A stretch of DNA of 27,717 bases from a virus, in IMG/VR virus record IMGVR_UViG_3300041402_000215, positions 1 to 27,717 of that record; one strand, 5' to 3'. Position 1 is the first letter of the stretch. Every line of letters starts with the position of its first letter. A model generated the notes under the pieces. It had not been told where the DNA came from, searched no databases, and saw only the letters and a program-made list of their open reading frames with translations. Of this stretch, positions 1 to 7,557 are shown piece after piece. The translations under genes were made by a program, and so were the position numbers.

Positions 1-1260
1 AACATATTAGCCCCTGATTTTATGCGGGGGCTTATGGTGGTTCCAAGACGTAATGGTAAGGACTTAACCTGTTGGAACGCATTGATCTGTAAAGCGGTAC
101 AGAAACCTGCTTTATATTATTATATGGCTCCATACTATAATCAGGTTCGTCAGATCATATGGGAAGGATTTTCAGGTGAGCGTAGATTCCTTGATTACAT
201 ACCTAGAGAGCTTATTAAGAATAAGACTAAGCTTGATATGCGAATTGATCTCGTCAATGGATCGCAAATTAAGTTACAAGGATCGGACACTATTGACCGT
301 ATCGTGGGGACGAACCCATACGGCATTGTATTTACTGAGTTCTCGTTACATAAGCCAGAAGCATGGGAGTATCTTAGACCTATTCTCGCCGAAAATGGAG
401 GATGGGCGTTATTTAATGGAACCCCCAGGAGTCTTAACCACTTTTTCGATTTATATACCTATGCGAACACCTCCCAAGGAACGTATAACTGGTACGTCCA
501 ATTCCTTACACGCGACGACACTGGAGTTCCCACAAAAGAAGCTATCGACGAGGATCGTAGATCGGGTATGCCGGAGGAGTTGATTCAGCAAGAGTACTAC
601 TGTTCTTTTACAAGTGGTGGGGTTGGGTCGTACTATGGGGATGTCATCAATACCCTGAGAGGAAATGGACACTTAACCCGAGTGCCACATGATCCTAGAC
701 TTGATGTTTTTACTGCCTGGGACTTAGGGTATGATGACAGTACGGCCATTTGGTTTGCTCAAATCTTTAAACGGGAAATACGATTAATAGATTATTACGA
801 GGACCACCATAAGTCCTTGAAACATTATATCAAAATCTGTAAGGAAAAACCTTATGTATATGAGGAGCATTTTGCTCCACATGATATAGAAGTTCATGAC
901 TATTCTACTGGGGTATCGAGAAGAGATACTGCTGCTGAACTTGGGTTTGATTTTACAACTACTCCTAGACATACTTTAGAGGATGGACATGAGTGGGTTC
1001 GTGAAATGCTACCACAATGTTATTTTGACAGCGGTAAAACTTCTATGGGTTTTAATGCGCTATTGGGGTATAAACAAAAGTATGACACTAAGCTGGATGC
1101 CTATTCAGAAAAGCCTGAGCGTAATAAGGCGAAGCATGGAGCTGATGCTTTTAGGACTCTGGCAGCGAATATAGATAATATGCGTGACGGTGGTAATGTT
1201 GATAAACCTAAAGTCAGACGAGCTTTTAGGCCGATGGTCAAACGCTCGATAGCTGCGTAA
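1..1260 (+). CDS. terL: Terminase large subunit (TerL), 5' end outside window
   Basis: This is the packaging motor ATPase and nuclease, which pumps DNA into the prohead through the portal and cuts concatemers. The frame is open from base 1, so the true start lies upstream; residues below count from the Met at 22. A Walker A-like PRRNGKD sits at about 8-14. A Walker B-like GIVFTEF sits at 101-107, with Thr-Glu where many families have Asp-Glu. An NGTPRS coupling motif is at 132-137. The RNase H-like nuclease follows, with FTAWDLG (Asp at about 234) and a late KHGADAFR motif. Nearly all of the protein is present, missing perhaps a few dozen N-terminal residues. The stop codon TAA (1258-1260) lies inside the first copy of the dispersed palindrome, so the final Ala-stop is encoded by that repeat. 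Assignment is from motifs and position before the portal gene. Confidence 0.95.
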   Translation, partial: NILAPDFMRGLMVVPRRNGKDLTCWNALICKAVQKPALYYYMAPYYNQVRQIIWEGFSGERRFLDYIPRELIKNKTKLDMRIDLVNGSQIKLQGSDTIDRIVGTNPYGIVFTEFSLHKPEAWEYLRPILAENGGWALFNGTPRSLNHFFDLYTYANTSQGTYNWYVQFLTRDDTGVPTKEAIDEDRRSGMPEELIQQEYYCSFTSGGVGSYYGDVINTLRGNGHLTRVPHDPRLDVFTAWDLGYDDSTAIWFAQIFKREIRLIDYYEDHHKSLKHYIKICKEKPYVYEEHFAPHDIEVHDYSTGVSRRDTAAELGFDFTTTPRHTLEDGHEWVREMLPQCYFDSGKTSMGFNALLGYKQKYDTKLDAYSEKPERNKAKHGADAFRTLAANIDNMRDGGNVDKPKVRRAFRPMVKRSIAA

Positions 1261-1269
1261 CGTTACGCA
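1254..1269. repeat. Dispersed palindrome copy 1 (TGCGTAACGTTACGCA)
   Basis: A perfect 16-bp palindrome, extended by one further pair (C...G) to 18 bp. It contains the TAA stop codon of the terminase gene (1258-1260) and ends 12 bases before the portal ATG. The GGAG ribosome site of the portal gene lies just after it. Confidence 0.95.
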
Positions 1270-1281
1270 GTTGGAGATCAT

Positions 1282-2964
1282 ATGGATTGCTTAACTTTGA
1301 AAAATAGGCTAGACGTATTGAGGACAGAACGTTCTACCATAGAAGGTATATGGGAACTCATAGAGCAATTTGTTGTTCCTTTTCGCGCTAAGTTTTTTAC
1401 TGATGATAGGGGCTATGAAGGCTCCATGAACTGGCGAAGAAGGGAACTGTATGATTCTACTGCTGTAGATGCTAATCAAAATCTGTCCTCTAATTTACAA
1501 TCCGGTTTGACCAACCCCGCTTATCGCTGGTTCAGTTTAATATTTCGAGATAAGACGTTAATGAAAGATCGTACAGCAGTTAACTGGCTCGAAGAATCAG
1601 CTAATCGAGTTTTTCTAGCTCTCCAGGAATCGAACTTCGATTTGGAAGTGAATGAGACTTTCCTTGATCTGACTTCCTTTGGCACTTCTATTCTGACAGA
1701 AGAAGTGGAGGAGACTAATGGAGAGTTTACTAATCTTATTTTCTCCTCTATCCCACTTTCTCAGGGCTGGTATGAGTTTAACCATTTAAATGCTGTTTGG
1801 TATTTCTATCGGCAGCTCCAGTGGACAGCAGCCCAGATCAAATCTAAGTGGCCTGAGACTACTCTACCGGATAAAGTTCAAGATAAGCTGGATAACAAAA
1901 AAGACCCTGGAGATAAGTTCTCTGTTATCTATGCAGTATTTCCTCGGGAAGATAAGATAGGTGTTGATGTAGGTAACGTTATTGCCCCTCTTGAACGGCC
2001 TTTTGGTTTTAAGTATTTCATGTATGAAGATGCTGAGATTATCGGAGAGGAAGGGGGGTACTATGAAATGCCCGCGTTTGTTCCGAGATGGAGAAAGACT
2101 GCTGGTTCTACTTATGGTCATAGTCCTGCTATGGTGGTGCTATCAGATATTCTTACTCTTAATCAATTAGTTGAGATGATTCTCAAGGCAAACGAGAAGG
2201 CGATTGATCCCCCTGTCCTCACAACTCGTAGAGGAGTCTTCGGGGACATTGATCTCACGGCTGGTGGGGCAACTGTGGTGGCTACTCTTGAATCTATTAA
2301 GGCGTTTGAATCACAAGCTCGTTTTGATGTTGGAGCCTTGACCAAAGAAGACTTACAAACATCAATCAGAAAAGCTTTCTTTGAAGATCAACTCCAACTC
2401 AAAGAGTCTCCACAGATGACGGCAACGGAGGTGCAGACTCGTTTTGAGATGATGGCGAGGTTGATTGGGCCTTCGCTCGGTAGAATCCAAAACGATCTGC
2501 ACTCTCCGTTAGTTTCAAAAACTTTTAACGCTTTATTCCGTTATAAGAGATTGCCTGAGCCACCTCCAGCAGTAACAGAAAGACAAGCGCAGATTGACAT
2601 AGAATTCATAGGTCCAATGGCTCGGGCACAGAAGATGGATAAAGTTACTAATATCGAAAGATGGGTAGCTAATCTAGCTCAACTTTCTGAGGTTTTACCT
2701 GAGATACTCGATAATGTGGATAGCGATGCTGCTGCTACTGAAACAGCTCATTATCTCACAGTACCACCTGAAGTGGTTAGAACTAAAGCAGCGATATTGA
2801 AAATAAGAAAAGATCGGGCAGCTAAGATAGAAGCACAAGAAAAAATGGCGATGGCTACACAAGGCTCAGAAATGGTTAAAAACCTTGGTGCAGCTGGAGG
2901 AGGTGGTAATGGTGGAGGACTCGAAGACGTCCTCGGTGGAGCAGGAGAACAAACTCCTGTATAA
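1282..2964 (+). CDS. Portal (head-to-tail connector) protein, T7 gp8-like
   Basis: This forms the dodecameric ring at the capsid vertex through which DNA passes and to which the tail attaches. The 560-aa length and the N-terminal region resemble the podovirus head-tail connector family: a helical start rich in LRTERS and IEGIWELI, then YDSTAVDANQNLSSNLQSG at about 57-75 and the NPAYRWF segment. An ESPQMTATEVQ motif near residue 375 is also typical of this family. The C-terminus is Gly-rich and low in complexity (GGGGNGGG), as often seen in portals. A GGAG ribosome site lies just before ATG 1282, 12 bases after a palindrome copy. The next gene starts inside its 3' end in another frame, suggesting coupled translation. 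Confidence 0.93.
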   Translation: MDCLTLKNRLDVLRTERSTIEGIWELIEQFVVPFRAKFFTDDRGYEGSMNWRRRELYDSTAVDANQNLSSNLQSGLTNPAYRWFSLIFRDKTLMKDRTAVNWLEESANRVFLALQESNFDLEVNETFLDLTSFGTSILTEEVEETNGEFTNLIFSSIPLSQGWYEFNHLNAVWYFYRQLQWTAAQIKSKWPETTLPDKVQDKLDNKKDPGDKFSVIYAVFPREDKIGVDVGNVIAPLERPFGFKYFMYEDAEIIGEEGGYYEMPAFVPRWRKTAGSTYGHSPAMVVLSDILTLNQLVEMILKANEKAIDPPVLTTRRGVFGDIDLTAGGATVVATLESIKAFESQARFDVGALTKEDLQTSIRKAFFEDQLQLKESPQMTATEVQTRFEMMARLIGPSLGRIQNDLHSPLVSKTFNALFRYKRLPEPPPAVTERQAQIDIEFIGPMARAQKMDKVTNIERWVANLAQLSEVLPEILDNVDSDAAATETAHYLTVPPEVVRTKAAILKIRKDRAAKIEAQEKMAMATQGSEMVKNLGAAGGGGNGGGLEDVLGGAGEQTPV

Positions 2965-3193
2965 TGTGTTTACTGCTCCAAGAGGGAAGAGAGCATTAGA
3001 AGTTTTGGAGAGTTATTTTTATGATCGACCAAGCTATAACCACAAGGAACCGCAGCCCTATCACACTTTTTTTAGAGAAGGTCAAAGAGATGTGGTAGGT
3101 TTCATAAAGGAGGCTATTGAATCATGCCAGAACCAGGAAACGAAAATTGGAGTGAAGCCTTCCCTGAGGACGTCAGGGGATGGGATGAAGTAA
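2909..3193 (+). CDS. Bbp19-like small head protein, overlapping portal and scaffold genes
   Basis: A 94-aa protein is read in a frame different from both neighbours. Its core FTAPRGKRALEVLESYF followed by FREGQRDVVGFI matches the pattern I know from the Bbp19 family of BPP-1-type podoviruses, which always sits between portal and scaffold; the function is not established. The open frame reaches back to a TTG at 2885. I prefer ATG 2909 because GGAGGAGG lies at a good distance just before it, embedded in the Gly-rich 3' end of the portal gene. It overlaps the portal gene by 56 bases and the scaffold gene by 70 bases. The last 20 or so residues, which overlap the scaffold start, look unconserved in character. 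Confidence 0.82.
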   Translation: MVEDSKTSSVEQENKLLYNVFTAPRGKRALEVLESYFYDRPSYNHKEPQPYHTFFREGQRDVVGFIKEAIESCQNQETKIGVKPSLRTSGDGMK

Positions 3194-4005
3194 AAAACTC
3201 CGAGAATCCCGAAGCTTTTTGGAAGCAGATGACTGATATGAGAGGTCATCTTGGTCAGTCTATTCGCATACCCTCTGAGGAAGCGGGTGACGAAGACTGG
3301 AAAACCTTTAACGAGAAGTTGGTAGCTAAAGTTCCAACTCTTATTAAAAAACCTGATCCAGACGATAACGAAGGGATGGGCTTGTTGTATAAGGCTATGG
3401 GTCATCCCGAGACAGCAGAGAAGTATGAAATCCCAAAACTTGAATCTGATACTGAATTAGACACCACACCTATTGAAGTATTCCGACCTATTGCCCATAA
3501 GTACGGGTTATCTCAGAAACAGTTTGCTGGAATCATAACTGATATGACTCAGGGCAACGTAACGGCTGCTTTAGTGGATCAAGAAACCCATGCTGGCGCT
3601 ATGCAATCCCTTAGGACTGATTGGGGGTTAAAGTATGATACCAATATAGAGAAGGCTAAGACGATAGCTAAGATGACTAACGCGCCTAAGCCTTTGTTAA
3701 GTTCTCTAGAACTCGGTACAGCTTCAGCAGATACTTTAATATGGTTAACTGAAATGGCTGATAGAATGGGTGGCGAACCCACTAACTTAATTAATGATAA
3801 GTCTCAAATTGGAGATATACTGACTCCTGCTGAAGCCAAAAGCAGGCTCAATGAAATCCTCGGAGACAAGAAAAACCCGTATTGGGTAAAAGACCATCCC
3901 GATAACAAAACTGCTATCGCAAAGGTCTTCAAACTTCAACAGATGGCCAATCCAGGCGCAGCCACTACAATGGATAATTTGCGCGCAGGGGCAGCTGGTC
4001 AATAA
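3124..4005 (+). CDS. Capsid scaffold (assembly) protein
   Basis: This is probably the internal scaffold that templates prohead assembly and leaves before or during packaging. The product is a 293-aa acidic, Pro/Glu-rich, largely helical protein. The evidence is its position between portal and major capsid genes and segments typical of podovirus scaffold proteins: GMGLLYKAMGHPETAEKYEIP near residue 80, then a middle helical region with HKYGLSQKQFAGII. The C-terminus is Ala/Gly-rich with NPGAATTMDNLRAGAAGQ. A strong AAAGGAGG precedes ATG 3124, inside the end of the Bbp19-like gene. Its stop is followed after one base by a palindrome variant. No catalytic motif was seen. Confidence 0.8.
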   Translation: MPEPGNENWSEAFPEDVRGWDEVKNSENPEAFWKQMTDMRGHLGQSIRIPSEEAGDEDWKTFNEKLVAKVPTLIKKPDPDDNEGMGLLYKAMGHPETAEKYEIPKLESDTELDTTPIEVFRPIAHKYGLSQKQFAGIITDMTQGNVTAALVDQETHAGAMQSLRTDWGLKYDTNIEKAKTIAKMTNAPKPLLSSLELGTASADTLIWLTEMADRMGGEPTNLINDKSQIGDILTPAEAKSRLNEILGDKKNPYWVKDHPDNKTAIAKVFKLQQMANPGAATTMDNLRAGAAGQ

Positions 4006-4006
4006 C

Positions 4007-4022
4007 TGCGGAACGTTCCGCA
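4007..4022. repeat. Dispersed palindrome copy 2, compensated variant (TGCGGAACGTTCCGCA)
   Basis: Differs from the consensus at two symmetric positions (T to G in the left arm, A to C in the right arm), so the palindrome is intact. It lies one base after the scaffold stop and 53 bases before the capsid ATG. Confidence 0.92.
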
Positions 4023-4075
4023 CTTGAGTCCGAACACTCGGGTAGCTCGTAACTACTAATGAAAGGAAAAGCGAC

Positions 4076-4939
4076 ATGCCAAATACCATTGACAATGCGT
4101 ATGTTCGGACTTTCGAGGACAATGTTCGTTTTCTCGCACAGCAAAGCGATACCCGCCTTCGGGCATGGGTAGACGAACATAACGGCCCTGGCGAAGACCA
4201 TGTATGGGAAACTCTGGCTTCCACTGAAGCAGAGCAGAAAATCGGTCGCCTTGTTGCAACCCCAGTGAATGACACTCCCTGGGCTAACAGGATGGCTACC
4301 ATTTCGACCTACCATGCTGGCGATTCCACCGAACAGGAAGACCCCGGCCAGATGCTGATTGACCCCAACTCTAAACTGACCCGAGCCTTAGCGATGGCGA
4401 TGCGTCGTGAAGTGGACGACGTTATCATCACAGCTGCCACGGCTGCTGCGTCTGATAAGGAAGGCAGTACCACATCTTTCGGGGCGGGGCAAACTGTGGG
4501 AGATGGCACGGGTGTTATCTCTCTTGACGTTATTACTGAAGTTCTGGAGATGTTCGATAACAATGACATTGATGAAGATGAAGCCAAGGCTTTTGTTATC
4601 GGTCCCACACAGAAACGCAAAATGCTTCAGCTCTTGGAAGTTACCTCCGCAGACTTTCAGACCAAGAAAGCCCTGGCTGATGGTTATCTGCCCAACTTCC
4701 TGGGGTTCAACTGGATCGCTTCTAATCGTCTTTTGGTCCCCTCCGGCGGTGAGATAAACTGCTTGGCTTTTACCAAGTGGGGGATCGGTCTACATGTAAC
4801 CAAAGACATTTGGGCGCGGGTAGCTGAAGACGCATCGGCTTCTTTTGCATGGCGTATTTACACGGCCATGTCGATGGGTTCGGTCCGTGTAGAGGATGAA
4901 CATGTTATCAAAGTTCACCTGAAGGACGCCATGTCATAA
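4076..4939 (+). CDS. Major capsid protein
   Basis: This is the main shell subunit. The 287-aa product fits the podovirus capsid family found after portal, Bbp19 and scaffold genes. Features include FLAQQSDTRLRAWV near the N-terminus, then NDTPWANRM, and an Asp/Glu-rich middle loop DNNDIDEDEAKAFVIGP. The C-terminal part has GFNWIASNRLLVPSGG and WARVAEDASASFAWRIY. The gene is preceded by GAAAGGAAAAG and a 70-base leader, the longest leader in the first 4 kb. It uses visibly more G and C at third positions than its neighbours, as expected of a very highly expressed gene or of different ancestry. It is followed by two inverted repeats that may protect or end its message. Confidence 0.9.
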   Translation: MPNTIDNAYVRTFEDNVRFLAQQSDTRLRAWVDEHNGPGEDHVWETLASTEAEQKIGRLVATPVNDTPWANRMATISTYHAGDSTEQEDPGQMLIDPNSKLTRALAMAMRREVDDVIITAATAAASDKEGSTTSFGAGQTVGDGTGVISLDVITEVLEMFDNNDIDEDEAKAFVIGPTQKRKMLQLLEVTSADFQTKKALADGYLPNFLGFNWIASNRLLVPSGGEINCLAFTKWGIGLHVTKDIWARVAEDASASFAWRIYTAMSMGSVRVEDEHVIKVHLKDAMS

Positions 4940-4957
4940 ACCTCCTCACCTTCAGGT
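4917..4957 (+). repeat. Inverted repeat spanning the capsid stop codon
   Basis: ACCTGAAGG (4917-4925) is matched by CCTTCAGGT (4949-4957), a 9-bp stem with a 23-base loop that contains the capsid stop codon. It is immediately upstream of the GC-rich hairpin. Confidence 0.5.
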
Positions 4958-4960
4958 ATG

Positions 4961-4988
4961 GCAGGGGGTCAGGCTGCGGACCCCCTGC
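4961..4988 (+). terminator. Hairpin after the capsid gene
   Basis: GCAGGGGGTC pairs perfectly with GACCCCCTGC around an 8-base loop, a strong GC-rich stem 21 bases after the capsid stop. Downstream bases are TTAAACTTAATT, with no long T run, so it may stabilise the capsid message or cause partial termination rather than stop transcription fully. Confidence 0.65.
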
Positions 4989-5017
4989 TTAAACTTAATT
5001 AAAACGGAGATTGTAAA

Positions 5018-5407
5018 ATGGCAGAACAAGCTGTAGTAAAAAGTGTGATAGAGTCTATCATCTCAGGTGTTAGGAGTCATCTGTTCAGAACTATAGCAGG
5101 TGGCGCTGAGGAACGGCTTGCTTCTCCTCCAGTTAGTGGTGATTTTAAAGGTGGAACCAGTGTAGTTATACCAGCAACCCAGGTTATTGTAGCGGGGGTA
5201 ACTGCTCAGATCAGTTCCTGTACGTTCACTGATGATGAAGGTAACATATTCAGCGATGCTTATGACATTGTTGAATGGTCAACTAGTGATGCCGCGAAGG
5301 GAACTGTTGACAAGAGTGGAAGAGTTACCAAAATCGGTGCGTCTGATGTGATAATTACTGCTACCTGTTTAACCAAAACTGACACTTGCACTGTAAGTGT
5401 GACTTAG
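5018..5407 (+). CDS. Ig-like (Big_2) domain protein, probable head decoration
   Basis: The 129-aa protein has a short helical N-terminal part followed from about residue 50 by a bacterial Ig-like domain. Characteristic features are IVEWSTSDAAKGTVDKSGRVTKIGASDV, split by short loops, and a final strand TDTCTVSVT. Ig-like domains of this kind are often displayed on capsid or tail surfaces and bind carbohydrate weakly. Placement directly after the capsid gene suggests a decoration or head-fiber role, which is inference. Cys residues at about 68, 115 and 122 could form a disulfide. The ribosome site is GGAG before ATG 5018. It lies just after the hairpin that follows the capsid gene. Confidence 0.75.
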   Translation: MAEQAVVKSVIESIISGVRSHLFRTIAGGAEERLASPPVSGDFKGGTSVVIPATQVIVAGVTAQISSCTFTDDEGNIFSDAYDIVEWSTSDAAKGTVDKSGRVTKIGASDVIITATCLTKTDTCTVSVT

Positions 5408-5417
5408 AGGAGGAACA

Positions 5418-5714
5418 ATGCCAAGACGAGATGGTATAAATCGTAGACAGGTTCCCCAACTTAAGAAGGCGTTGAATAGTGGAGTACCAGTTGTTCAGAT
5501 AGCTGGTCACTTCAACGTTGAGGTCAAAGTTATATTCGACTTTGCCAAAGGTTGGGGGATTAAACTAAAGGAAACCCCTGACTCCATAGCTCTCAAGAAA
5601 CATGATGAGATGATTGAAGCGGAAGTGGCTAAACGATTGGCTGAGAGAGAAGTTCTTGGTGCGAAACCTGCGAAGATGGAACTGAAGCCACTGGGTAAAG
5701 GGGACAAAAAATAA
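5418..5714 (+). CDS. Small HTH-like protein of unknown role
   Basis: I do not recognise this 98-aa protein firmly. Its first half, RRQVPQLKKALNSGVPVVQIAGHFNV, reads like a helix-turn-helix of the kind in which a variable helix is followed by VxxIAxHFNV. The second half is a charged helix rich in Glu, Lys and Ala, ending in a basic Lys-rich tail. Similar small proteins occur in podovirus head clusters. A DNA-binding, head-completion or assembly role is possible. AGGAGG precedes the ATG 10 bases after the previous stop, so it is co-translated with the Ig-like gene. It ends the capsid module: the next palindrome copy begins 19 bases after its stop. Confidence 0.7.
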   Translation: MPRRDGINRRQVPQLKKALNSGVPVVQIAGHFNVEVKVIFDFAKGWGIKLKETPDSIALKKHDEMIEAEVAKRLAEREVLGAKPAKMELKPLGKGDKK

Positions 5715-5733
5715 CCGTGTCTTAGACACTAGC

Positions 5734-5749
5734 TGCGTAACGTTACGCA
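5734..5749. repeat. Dispersed palindrome copy 3
   Basis: Perfect TGCGTAACGTTACGCA between the HTH-like gene (stop 19 bases upstream) and the gene at 5773 (ATG 23 bases downstream). The AAGGAG ribosome site is downstream of it. Confidence 0.95.
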
Positions 5750-5772
5750 CAAACTCATAAGGAGATAAAACC

Positions 5773-6105
5773 ATGCCAGGTAAATTTGCCTATGGTGAAA
5801 AAGTTGACACTTTACTCGGGACAACCGAAACCATTGACCTGCGTAAATCGGCCAGAATATTCCAGGGAACTGTTACGGCTGCGTGTATTTTAACGCTGTC
5901 CAATGCCCCTGAAGGATTCACGGAATTAACTTTCTACCTCACCAATCCGCATACCAATTTCGATATTCTTGGTGCTCTGTGGACTGCTGGAACCAAAACC
6001 TTAACTCAAAGTGGTGTGGACTATCTGAAGATCGGTGTTCTTCGATCCGGGTCTTCTACTACCATTTTTCAGATGAGCAAAGAGTTGGCTTTAGCAGCTG
6101 ACTAA
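5773..6105 (+). CDS. Hypothetical structural protein (110 aa)
   Basis: This is a compact, beta-rich protein with no motif I can name: a short charged start, then alternating Thr/Leu/Gly stretches such as ILTLSNAPEGFTELTFYLTNPH. Similar small proteins with a SNAPEG-like loop occur in phage structural clusters, often near fiber genes. Position between the capsid module and the gp11-like adaptor suggests a minor virion protein. AAGGAG lies a few bases before the ATG, downstream of a palindrome copy, so the gene opens a new module. Function unknown. Confidence 0.7.
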   Translation: MPGKFAYGEKVDTLLGTTETIDLRKSARIFQGTVTAACILTLSNAPEGFTELTFYLTNPHTNFDILGALWTAGTKTLTQSGVDYLKIGVLRSGSSTTIFQMSKELALAAD

Positions 6106-6126
6106 ATCTAAGGAGGAGGAGGAGTC

Positions 6127-6699
6127 ATGAGTCTCTCGGAAGTTGGAATATGTAATTTAGCTCTTGGTTGGCTAGGTGCTAACCTCATAACATCATTAGA
6201 TGATGATTCAGAAGAAGCTCGTCTATGTGATGCTAATTATGAAGCTGCGCGTGACGCTACGTTAGAAGACCGTAACTGGGTATTCGCAACTACTCGACGG
6301 ACCTTGACTCCTCTTGCTGCTGCACCGGATTTTGGGTACAGTAATGCTTTTCAATTACCGTCAGATTGTATTAGGGTTGTTCAAGCGGATTCAGATGAAG
6401 ATCAAACAGTAGGTGAAATGTGGGAAAGAAATGAGGATACTCTTCTTGCTGATGCTGAAGTACTGTATATTCGATATATAAAAAGAATCACTGATACTGT
6501 AAAATTCTCAGCAGGTTTCGTCCAAGCATGTGCTGCTCAAATCGGGGTAAACATAGCTATTGCTATAACCGGTAGCAAAGATATGCAAACCCTAATGGAA
6601 GCGATGTACGAAGACAAGGTGGGTAGAGCCGGTACTATGGATGGGCTGCAGGGTAAAAATAAAGAATTACGATCCACTAAACTAACTAAAGTGAGGTAG
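6127..6699 (+). CDS. Tail tubular/adaptor protein, T7 gp11-like
   Basis: The 190-aa protein forms the adaptor ring between portal and nozzle in podoviruses. The N-terminus SEVGICNLALGWLGANLI, then DDSEEARLCDANYEAARDATLEDRNWVFAT with the gap between helices, is the typical gp11-like pattern of an acidic helix followed by the Arg-Asx-Trp motif. A LPSDCIRVVQ strand and VLYIRYIKR follow, as in the family. Length agrees with gp11-type proteins. A very strong ribosome site (AAGGAGGAGGAGGAG) precedes ATG 6127. The partner nozzle gene is displaced about 5.4 kb downstream at 12150, with appendage genes inserted between the two, an unusual distance compared with T7, where gp11 and gp12 are adjacent. 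Confidence 0.92.
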   Translation: MSLSEVGICNLALGWLGANLITSLDDDSEEARLCDANYEAARDATLEDRNWVFATTRRTLTPLAAAPDFGYSNAFQLPSDCIRVVQADSDEDQTVGEMWERNEDTLLADAEVLYIRYIKRITDTVKFSAGFVQACAAQIGVNIAIAITGSKDMQTLMEAMYEDKVGRAGTMDGLQGKNKELRSTKLTKVR

Positions 6700-6701
6700 C
6701 T

Positions 6702-7184
6702 ATGAAAAAATTAATAATTGCTTTACTGTTTGTGTTTGTTACGTCCTTTGCTTTCGGTGCTTCAACAATGGTTACAGAGGATAAAGGCGAGTTTATAAGC
6801 GGTGTATCTCGAATAAGAACTCTCACTGTTTTGGGTACTGCTCATACAGATGGGAGTTTTTCTGTGCAGCTTACTGACTCTATGTTTAATCATATTAGGG
6901 GATGGATGATTACTGAAGTGCGGATCAGTAACTCTACAACTCAAACAGACCCTACAATAAATTCTGATGTTACTTTTACTCTAACTGCTTCTGGTTTTGA
7001 TTTACTGTATGGTGCTGGAGTTGACAGGCTTGACAATGACGCGATTAATCAGTTTGTCACTATTGAAGCTGGTGCGTCAGCTTGGCCCCTTAAAGTGGTA
7101 GATCGCTTCTTTGTGGAGGTTGCCAATAACTCTGTGAGTACTGCGATATTCAACATAATGTTGATTCTTGTACCCAGTAACTAA
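6702..7184 (+). CDS. Secreted protein of unknown function with Sec signal peptide
   Basis: This 160-aa protein begins with a clear signal peptide: MKK, a hydrophobic core LIIALLFVFVTSFAF and a Gly-Ala cleavage region around residues 19-20. There is no lipobox. The mature part is beta-rich, with repeated Thr/Ser segments (LTASGFDLLYGAGVD) and a hydrophobic end FNIMLILVPSN. It starts 2 bases after the gp11-like gene with the ribosome site inside that gene, so it is co-translated. A Sec-exported product inside a virion structural cluster is odd, because phage head and tail parts normally assemble in the cytoplasm. It may act in the host periplasm or envelope, or it may be a host-surface modifier. 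No family recognised. Confidence 0.75.
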   Translation: MKKLIIALLFVFVTSFAFGASTMVTEDKGEFISGVSRIRTLTVLGTAHTDGSFSVQLTDSMFNHIRGWMITEVRISNSTTQTDPTINSDVTFTLTASGFDLLYGAGVDRLDNDAINQFVTIEAGASAWPLKVVDRFFVEVANNSVSTAIFNIMLILVPSN

Positions 7185-7185
7185 C

Positions 7186-7201
7186 TGCGTAACGTTACGC
7201 A
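7186..7201. repeat. Dispersed palindrome copy 4
   Basis: Perfect TGCGTAACGTTACGCA beginning one base after the stop of the secreted-protein gene and ending 14 bases before the ATG at 7216. Confidence 0.95.
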
Positions 7202-7215
7202 TCTGAGGTATTATT

Positions 7216-7542
7216 ATGGCAATAAGATTCAAGTTCGCTGACTCTTCTTATAAGAGAACCGCAAACGCATTACTATACACCGGACCCTGTGGTATAACAG
7301 GTGTTAAGATTAATACTGATGGCAACAACAATGCCATACTGACCATATATGATAACACTTCTGCATCAGGTGACATTGTTGAGGAGTTCACTGTTCCTGC
7401 TGCCAATATGTATGGGGGGCGAAATTGGGTCACTCCTGTTAAATGCGAGAATGGGATTTATGCGGTTATCTCTGGGACTAATGCTGCTTATTTTATAGAG
7501 TATCTAAGCGAACAAAAATTAGTGGAAAGCACTTACTCTTAA
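7216..7542 (+). CDS. Hypothetical beta-rich protein (108 aa)
   Basis: This is a small beta-sandwich-like protein: KRTANALLYTGPCGITGVKINTDG, then strands ILTIYDNTSASGD and a Gly-rich turn MYGGRNW. It looks like the small head- or tail-associated proteins of podoviruses with a TGPCxITGV pattern, but I cannot name a family. The gene follows a palindrome copy whose last base is 14 bases before the ATG, with a GAGG ribosome site between. It is followed after 15 bases by the next gene, with its own AAAGGAGG. Function unknown; a minor structural role is likely from context. Confidence 0.68.
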   Translation: MAIRFKFADSSYKRTANALLYTGPCGITGVKINTDGNNNAILTIYDNTSASGDIVEEFTVPAANMYGGRNWVTPVKCENGIYAVISGTNAAYFIEYLSEQKLVESTYS

Positions 7543-7557
7543 ACTAAAGGAGGAATA

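Noticed and set aside
3787-4315. Open frames on the minus strand opposite the scaffold and capsid genes
   Set aside because: They lack good ribosome sites and lie fully opposite well-supported genes; their translations are Ser/Arg/Cys-rich shadows.
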